From assembly GCA_023253615.1 (NCBI GenBank), contig JALRFZ010000681.1, forward strand, positions 1 to 5,421: DNA of 5,421 bases, given 5' to 3'. This document shows, piece after piece, positions 1 to 5,300 of the stretch (its first letter is position 1; each line of letters opens with the position of its first letter). The notes under the pieces are model-generated. The model had not been told where the DNA came from and ran no database searches. It saw nothing but the letters and a program-made list of their open reading frames with translations. This stretch comes from Verrucomicrobiales bacterium. Lineage in GTDB: Bacteria > Verrucomicrobiota > Verrucomicrobiia > Verrucomicrobiales > DEV007. Both the position numbers and the translations under genes were made by a program.

Positions 1-156
1 AAACTCGGCCTTCCCACCGTCGAGATCCGCTGCCCCGATTACCACCCCTTCGAAATCAACATCACCCGAGCCCGCGCCGTCCTCGGTTACGCCCCGGAGA
101 ATGACTTCTTCCGCATGGCGGACCGCGCGGTGGAGACGGTAATCGGTAATCGGTAA
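1..156 (+). CDS. NAD-dependent epimerase/dehydratase, C-terminal end only (5' truncated by window)
   Basis: Frame 1 is open from the first base and reads 51 codons to TAA at 154-156. The stretch around residues 19-35 (INITRARAVLGYAPEND) matches the conserved C-terminal signature of extended short-chain dehydrogenases, where a 'D-x-(S/T)-K/R-A-R-x-x-LGY-x-P' segment precedes a final helix; here that helix is FFRMADRAVE. The family consists of cytoplasmic NAD(P)-binding enzymes that epimerise, dehydrate or oxidise sugars, often nucleotide sugars. The Rossmann fold and catalytic Tyr-Lys pair lie outside the window, so the substrate cannot be judged. The last five residues (VIGNR) and the stop codon are encoded by the 7-nt repeat array that starts at 139, so the native C-terminus may have been altered by repeat insertion. 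The class call is fairly secure and the exact function unknown. Confidence 0.75.
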   Translation, partial: KLGLPTVEIRCPDYHPFEINITRARAVLGYAPENDFFRMADRAVETVIGNR

Positions 157-180
157 TCGGTGATCAGTATCCAGTTTCCC
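139..180 (+). repeat. Heptanucleotide tandem array 1 (6 units, GTAATCG type)
   Basis: Six consecutive 7-nt units fill 42 bases. The first three are exact GTAATCG, the next three decay progressively, and the last is GTTTCCC. Every unit begins with GT. Because 7 is not a multiple of 3, the TAA in the first three units falls in all three forward frames (140, 147 and 154), and the third TAA ends the epimerase gene. The array runs without a spacer into the octamer array at 181. A slippage-born satellite, an RNA-level signal or a stop cassette are all possible. It resembles the array at 1344-1378. Confidence 0.85.
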
Positions 181-212
181 ACCACTCCACGAATCCACCA
201 CTCCATCCCTCC
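181..212 (+). repeat. Octanucleotide tandem array (4 units) abutting a start codon
   Basis: Four 8-nt units occupy 32 bases. Units 1 and 3 are identical (ACCACTCC). Units 2 and 4 each differ from that at two positions, but all start with A and end with TCC. The array ends at 212 and the ATG of the VOC gene is at 213-215, so the repeat forms the whole immediate leader of that gene. The leader is C/T-rich and contains no Shine-Dalgarno sequence. Together with array 1 it accounts for the entire gap between the first two genes. Confidence 0.75.
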
Positions 213-548
213 ATGAGAGAGTTCCACCACATCGGCCTCCCCACCGACCAGAGCCAGCCCGGCGAGTTCTTCGTCGCGGACACCCGCGTCTGGGTCACCG
301 ACCCTCGCAAACATCCCTACAAGGTCGAATACCTGCGTTTCGAAGCGGACAGTCCGGTGACCGGTCCGGTGCGCGACATGCCGCACGTGGCCTATCGCGT
401 CGACGACATCGCCGCGGCGATCGCGGGGGAGGAGGTCATCCTCGAGCCCTTTGAGCCTTCGCCGAATTTCACCGTCGCCTTCATCCTCAAGGACGGGGCC
501 GTCATCGAATACATGAAGTTCGATCGCGAGGAAGACCTGCCCTGGTGA
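213..548 (+). CDS. VOC-fold (glyoxalase/dioxygenase-like) metalloprotein, 111 aa
   Basis: This small single-domain protein belongs to the vicinal oxygen chelate superfamily, whose members bind a divalent metal and act on vicinal-oxygen substrates as isomerases, lyases, epimerases or dioxygenases. The two beta-alpha-beta-beta-beta modules are visible: HHIGLP at residues 5-10, VEYLRF at 38-43, PHVAYRVDDI at 57-66 and VIEYMKF at 97-103. The expected metal ligands are all in register: His6 (or His5), Glu39, His58 and Glu99. An active metal site is therefore likely, in contrast to the degenerate sites of many VOC proteins. The ATG at 213 suits the family because the first ligand normally lies within the first ten residues. 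No Shine-Dalgarno is present; the leader is the octamer array. The stop (TGA 546-548) lies six bases before the SDR start, so the two are probably translationally coupled and may act on the same metabolite. The substrate is not recognisable. Confidence 0.85.
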   Translation: MREFHHIGLPTDQSQPGEFFVADTRVWVTDPRKHPYKVEYLRFEADSPVTGPVRDMPHVAYRVDDIAAAIAGEEVILEPFEPSPNFTVAFILKDGAVIEYMKFDREEDLPW

Positions 549-554
549 TCCCTT

Positions 555-1325
555 ATGAACCTGAAAAACAAAGTCATTCTCGTCACCGGAGGCACCTCCG
601 GGATCGGCGAGGCCTGCACGCGTCACTTCGCCGCGCTCGGCGCCAAGGTCGTCACCACCTCGAACCAGCAGGACCGCGGCGAGGCGCTCGAGGACGAGCT
701 GCGCGCAGCCGGCAAGGAGGTGCGGTTCATCCACGCCGACGTCTCGAACGAGGAGAGTGTCAAAGCGCTCGTTGATTTCACCGTCGTCGAATACGGGCGT
801 CTCGACGGCGTCCATTGCAACGCCGGGGTCTGGGGCAAGGGCAAGGTCACGGAGTTCGACGAGGCGATCTGGGAGAAGATCATGAACGTGAACGTGAAAA
901 GTGTCTTCTGGACCGCCAAATACGCCATCCCGGCGATGGAGTCTTCGGGCAAAGGCGTCTTTCTCGTCACCACTTCGGTCGCGGCCTTCATCGGCTTTCC
1001 GGCCCACGCGCTCTACTGTGCGTCGAAGGGCGCGCTCGAGTCGCTGATCCGCTGCCTCGCCACCGACCACGCCGGCAAGGTGCGTGTCGTCGGGATTTGT
1101 CCCGGCACGATCGATACGCCCATGCTGGCGGCCACCTGCGACGGATGGGACAAACCGGTCGAGGAACTCTACGCCGAGGTCGCCAAGAAGATTCCGGTGC
1201 GTCGTCTCGGACAACCGGTCGACATCGCGAAGACGGCCGCGTTCCTCTTGAGTGAGGATTCCGAATACATCAACGCGACCTCCATCGTTCTTGACGGGGG
1301 AACCATGGCGCTGCCACCGTGGTGA
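555..1325 (+). CDS. Classical short-chain dehydrogenase/reductase (SDR), 256 aa
   Basis: This is a complete classical SDR of normal length (about 250 residues), a cytoplasmic NAD(P)-dependent oxidoreductase that interconverts an alcohol and a ketone. Visible motifs are TGGTSGIG at residues 11-18 (dinucleotide binding), a D-V pair at 62-63 contacting adenine, NAG at 89-91, and the full catalytic tetrad Asn113, Ser141, Tyr154 and Lys158 (YCASK). PGTIDTP at 183-189 and a closing IVLDGG near 248 follow. The residues after beta-strand 2 (TTSNQQ) show neither the Asp typical of NAD enzymes nor a clear Arg of NADP enzymes, so cofactor choice is open. The start is fixed by MNLKNKVILVTGG, the usual SDR N-terminus. 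The nearest purine run (526-535) is too far upstream to be a normal ribosome site, which favours coupling to the VOC gene six bases before. The TGA at 1323-1325 runs into a hairpin. The family assignment is firm; the substrate, probably a sugar, polyol or hydroxy acid, is inferred from neighbours. Confidence 0.95.
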   Translation: MNLKNKVILVTGGTSGIGEACTRHFAALGAKVVTTSNQQDRGEALEDELRAAGKEVRFIHADVSNEESVKALVDFTVVEYGRLDGVHCNAGVWGKGKVTEFDEAIWEKIMNVNVKSVFWTAKYAIPAMESSGKGVFLVTTSVAAFIGFPAHALYCASKGALESLIRCLATDHAGKVRVVGICPGTIDTPMLAATCDGWDKPVEELYAEVAKKIPVRRLGQPVDIAKTAAFLLSEDSEYINATSIVLDGGTMALPPW

Positions 1326-1343
1326 GCGCGACGAAGTCGCGCT
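1325..1343. repeat. Perfect inverted repeat (8-bp stem, 3-nt loop), REP-like
   Basis: The arms AGCGCGAC (1325-1332) and GTCGCGCT (1336-1343) are exact reverse complements around a GAA loop. The first base is the last base of the SDR stop codon, and the next heptamer array starts directly after the second arm. A stable GC-rich RNA hairpin would form. No T-run follows on either strand, so it is not a standard intrinsic terminator. Its position in the gap suggests a REP-like dispersed palindrome or an mRNA processing or stability element, but only one copy is visible here. Confidence 0.7.
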
Positions 1344-1378
1344 GTAAAAGGTAAAGAGTAAAAGGTAAAAAGTTTCAG
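1344..1378 (+). repeat. Heptanucleotide tandem array 2 (5 units, GTAAAAG type)
   Basis: Five consecutive 7-nt units cover 35 bases. Units 1 and 3 are exact GTAAAAG, units 2 and 4 are near-copies that keep GTAAA, and the last is GTTTCAG. TAA falls in all three forward frames (1345, 1352, 1359, and again 1366). The array begins directly after the hairpin and ends six bases before the ATG of the Gfo/Idh/MocA gene. Its A-rich sequence is sharply lower in GC than the surrounding genes and might act as an unstructured ribosome-loading leader. It shares strand, unit length, GT phase and a closing GTTTC unit with the array at 139-180. Confidence 0.85.
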
Positions 1379-1384
1379 ATTGAG

Positions 1385-2383
1385 ATGAGAAGATTAAAAC
1401 ACGCTGTCCTTGGTCTCGGTTGGTTCGGGGAGAAACATTGTGAGGCGCTCGCGGCTATTCCGAACGTGGAGATCGCGGCGGTGTGCACGCGGAATCCGGA
1501 GCGGCTCGCCGAAGTCGCGGGCAAGTTCGGCGTGAAAAAGACCTACACGGATTTCCACGCGATGCTCGCCGATCCGGAGATCGAGTCGGTCAGCATCACG
1601 ACGATGTGGGACCAGCATGCCGATCCCGCCGTGGCCGCGCTCGAGGCCGGAAAACACGTCTTTCTCGAAAAGCCGATGGCTTCGACGGTGGCGGACTGCG
1701 ACCGCATCGTCGCGGCGGCGAATACGGCGAGCGGCTTTTTCATGACCGGTCACATCTGCCGCTTCAATCCGCGGTATGCCGCCGCCAAGGAAGCGATCGA
1801 GGCGGGCCGCATCGGCAAAATCGTCTCGATGTATGCTCGGCGGAACCTGCCCTCCTGGGTGGGCGCGACGGTGCTCGACAAGATCGGTCCGATCATCGGC
1901 GACGGCGTTCACGACACCGACCTCATGTTCTGGTTCAGCGGTTCGCGCGCCGTCAGCGCCTACGCGCAGACCGTGCAATACCGCGACCACGCCCACCCCG
2001 ACCTCGGGCAGGTGATGTACCGTCTTGAAAACGGTGCCTCGTGCATTCTCGAGGCGGTCTGGTGCCTGCCTGACACGACACCTTTCCAGATCGACGAGCG
2101 CCTCGAGATCGTCGGCACGGAGGGGTCCATTTCCATCCACGACACCCATCCGAACCTGATGGTCGTCGACAAGGATGGTGCGCGTTGTCCCGACACGACC
2201 TACTGGCCGACCCAGCACGGCAAATTGCGCGGCGCCCTGCGCGACGAACTCGCTTACTTCGCCCAGTGCGTCCTCGACGGGGAGCGGCCCACCGTGATCA
2301 CTCCCGAGGAGTCGCGCGAGGCCGTGCGCGCGTGTCTCGCCGCGGAGGAATCGGCGCGGACCGGGCAGGTGGTGATGATTTGA
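1385..2383 (+). CDS. Gfo/Idh/MocA family oxidoreductase, 332 aa
   Basis: This is a complete NAD(P)-dependent dehydrogenase of the glucose-fructose oxidoreductase / inositol dehydrogenase / MocA family, cytoplasmic since no signal peptide is present. The N-terminal Rossmann domain (residues 5-120) carries G-L-G-W-F-G at 10-15, the end of strand 2 at CTR 34-36, and the hallmark EKP at 95-97, whose Lys96 is the usual catalytic lysine. The C-terminal alpha/beta domain (about 121-332) carries GHICRFNP at 122-129 and GDGVHDTD at 172-179, with His176 at the position of the catalytic histidine and Asp173 nearby. The C-terminus (SARTGQVV) is typical. In-frame upstream codons reach a TAA inside the repeat array, so the ATG at 1385 is the natural start; no good Shine-Dalgarno precedes it. 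Members oxidise sugars, inositols, sugar acids or nucleotide sugars. Without a search the substrate is undetermined. The next gene follows after 14 bases, consistent with one operon. Confidence 0.95.
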   Translation: MRRLKHAVLGLGWFGEKHCEALAAIPNVEIAAVCTRNPERLAEVAGKFGVKKTYTDFHAMLADPEIESVSITTMWDQHADPAVAALEAGKHVFLEKPMASTVADCDRIVAAANTASGFFMTGHICRFNPRYAAAKEAIEAGRIGKIVSMYARRNLPSWVGATVLDKIGPIIGDGVHDTDLMFWFSGSRAVSAYAQTVQYRDHAHPDLGQVMYRLENGASCILEAVWCLPDTTPFQIDERLEIVGTEGSISIHDTHPNLMVVDKDGARCPDTTYWPTQHGKLRGALRDELAYFAQCVLDGERPTVITPEESREAVRACLAAEESARTGQVVMI

Positions 2384-2397
2384 TCCTTCCCCCGAAA

Positions 2398-5300
2398 ATG
2401 AAAGCGCTTTGCTTCGCCCTATTTCTCTCGGGCTCCTCCCTATTTCTCTCGGGCTCCTCCCTTTTGCAGTCGGCCGACTGGCAACCCGCCAAAGTCCCCG
2501 GCGCGATCCCCACGTCCGGCACCACGTGGCTGCGCTGTTGGGTGAAGCCGCACGACAGCTTCTTCACGAAACACGATCGCAACCTCTTCGAGGAATCGGT
2601 CGGCTTCCATTTCAGCGACCTGCCCGGCTCGCATGAAGTCTGGGTGAACGGAGTGAAGATCGGCGGCGGGAGTGAACCCGGCTTCCTCCGCTACAAGGTA
2701 CCCGTCGGCACGCTCGTGCCCGGGCAGTGGAGCGAGATCGCGGTCAAAACGAGTCCGGTGGGCGGAGAGATCGGATTCCGCAAGGAAGCGCCCTTCCTCA
2801 TGAACTATTTCTGGGAATGCATCTTCGAGGGCGAATGGGAGCAGCTCTCCGGCGAGTACACCCCGGGCAAAGCCCTCCCCGAAAAACCGGCTCGGCCCGC
2901 CTTCGAGGAATTTCGTGAATCGAATCGCGTCCTCGGTCGCGCCGAGCAGGTCCATGGACCGAAACTCAACCCTGACGAAGCCGCCAAAACCTTCACCGCG
3001 ACTGATGAATTGAAGGTCGAGCAGCTCCTCGCCGAGCCTGACGTCGCGCAGCCCTTCCACTTCAGCTACGACGGAAAAGGGCGCCTCTGGGTGATTCATT
3101 CGAAGCAGTATCCCTATCCGGCGGGACTCCGCATGCTGAGTCGCGACCGCTACTACCGCGCCCACTACGACAAGGTGCCGCTCGCGCCGCCACATCACGA
3201 TCCCGGGGCCGATCTCGTGACGATCCACGAGGACACCGACGGCGACGGGCGCTACGACTCGCGCAAGGTCTTCGTCGAGGGGCTGAACATGGCCAACGCG
3301 GTCCTGCCGGGCAAAGGTGGCGTCTGGGTGATGAACGCGCCCTACCTGCTTTTCTTTCCCGATGCCGACGGCGATGACAAACCCGACGGCGATCCCGTGG
3401 TGCATTTGTCAGGATTCGGATTCGAGGACAGCCACTCCGCCGCGAACGGACTTGTCTGGGGTCCCGACGGCTGGATCTACGGCGGCCAGGGCAGCACCGT
3501 CTCGTGCCGGGTCGTGCGTCCCGGTCTCGATCCCGAGGGGCACACGGGCGTCTACTTCGAAGGTTGCATGGTGTGGCGATACCACCCCGGGACGCGGGCC
3601 TTCGAGATTTTCGCGGAAGGCAGCGGCAACACCTTCGGGCTGGAGTTCGACTCGGTGGGACGGCTTTATTCAGGGCACAACGGCGGCGGCACGCGTGGCT
3701 GGCATTACGTGCAGGGCGGCTTCTACCTGATGCAGGGTGTCGATCCCGGCAAGTTCGGGCCCCCGCGCAATCCCTACGCCTTCGGCGATCTGCCGATGAT
3801 GGCGACGAAGGATCCCGTGGTGCGTTTCACCCACTTCGGCGCCTTTGCCGACGGCACCGCGATGCCCGAGGCGGTGCGCGGGATGCTCTTCGCGATCGAT
3901 CCGCTCCACAACGAGGTCATCGCCACCCGGTGGCAGGCGCGCGGATCGACCTTCGAGACGGTCGATCATGGCACGGTGGTGAAGAGCAGCGACCCGGCCT
4001 TCCGTCCTGTCTATCTCGCCAATGCGCCCGATGGCTCGCTCCATGTCGCGGACATGTACGAATACTACATCGCCCACGGCCAGCACTATCAAAACCAGAT
4101 CGATCCGACTTCGGGACGGATCTACCGGGTCGCGGGGAAGGGGATGGAACTTGAGAACGAACTGACACTCTCGGCCTTGGACAGCGCGCAGCTGATCAGC
4201 CTGCTCGATCACCCGAACAAATGGCATCGTCGCACCGCGACCCGTCTCCTTGGTGAACGCGGGGATGAGTCGGTCGTGCCGAATCTGAAGGAACTCGCCG
4301 TGAGCGGAAACGGAACCGCCGCGCTCCACGCACTCTGGGCGCTTTACCAGATCGCGGGACTCGATGATGCGATTTCGGAAAAAACCCTCGCCCATGCCGA
4401 CCCGGCGGTGCGCGGTTGGACGGTGCGTTTGTTAGGCGACGCCTACGGCATCCAGCGCAACCTCGGCCTGCCGCCGGCCCGCACCGAGGCCTATCCGCTG
4501 GCGACGAATGTCTTCGACACCCTCCTCGCCCGCGCCGCGGTCGAGCCCGACGCCGAGGTGCGTTCGCAAATGGCTTCGACCGCCCGCCGCCTCGCCAACG
4601 AACAGGCCTTTCCCCTCGTTGCCGCCCTGCTCAGCCGGGACGAGGATATGAACGATCCCTACCTTCCGCTGCTCTGCTGGTGGGTCCTCGAGGCGCATCT
4701 TCCCTCATCAACGGAGGATGTGATGGCGCTCTTCGAAATCCGCGCCCTCTGGGACAAGAAGATCGTGCAGGAACATCTGCTTCCCCGCATCGCGCGGCGT
4801 TTTTCGGTCGAAGGCAAACGGCAGGATTTGCTCCAGCTCGCCAAACTTCTCCGTCTCGCGCCCGGACCGGAGCAGGCCGGGAAACTGCTCGAAGGATTCG
4901 AGGAAGCCTACCGTGGCCGAACCATGACCGCCTTGCCCGAGGAATTGCTCACCGCGATGGCTGCATCGGGCGGAGCCTCCCTCGGCATTCGCCTGCGCCA
5001 GGGCGATGAAGCCGCGGTGAAAGAGGCGCTCGCCTTCATCACCGATCCGAAGGCTCCGCTCGACGAGCGGCTCCGCTACACCCGCAGCTTCGGCGAGATC
5101 AAGCGGGCGGAGGCCGTGCCGGAGCTCATGAAACTCGCGACCGCCGAAGGCGAGAGCGGTCTTCGCCGCGCCGCCTTCGCTTCGCTCGGCGCCTACGATG
5201 ACCCGGCGATCGCCACCGAGACCCTGACAAACCTGCCAAAACTCCCGGAAGTTGTGCGTCCCGCCGCCTTCACCCTGCTCGGCAGCCGCCCGGCTTGGGC

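Noticed and set aside
139..212. CRISPR array or riboswitch
   Set aside because: Units are 7-8 nt with no spacers, far too short for CRISPR repeats, and no conserved aptamer-like structure is apparent.
87..1214. Long open frame of 375 codons on the - strand
   Set aside because: It lies antisense to the VOC and SDR genes, which have full family motifs. Its product is rich in Arg, Asp, Gly and Val with no recognisable motif, as expected for the opposite strand of GC-rich coding DNA.
1325..1343. Intrinsic terminator
   Set aside because: The hairpin is strong, but it is followed by GTAAAAG on the + strand and by no T-run on the - strand, so it lacks the U-tract of a rho-independent terminator.
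2440..3405. Open frame of 321 codons on the - strand
   Set aside because: It is antisense to the secreted dehydrogenase-type gene, whose frame is clearly coding; no motif or credible start context was seen.
3504..4154. Open + strand frame of 216 codons inside the large gene
   Set aside because: It overlaps the propeller domain in another frame, is very Arg-rich and has no family features, so it is a shadow frame.
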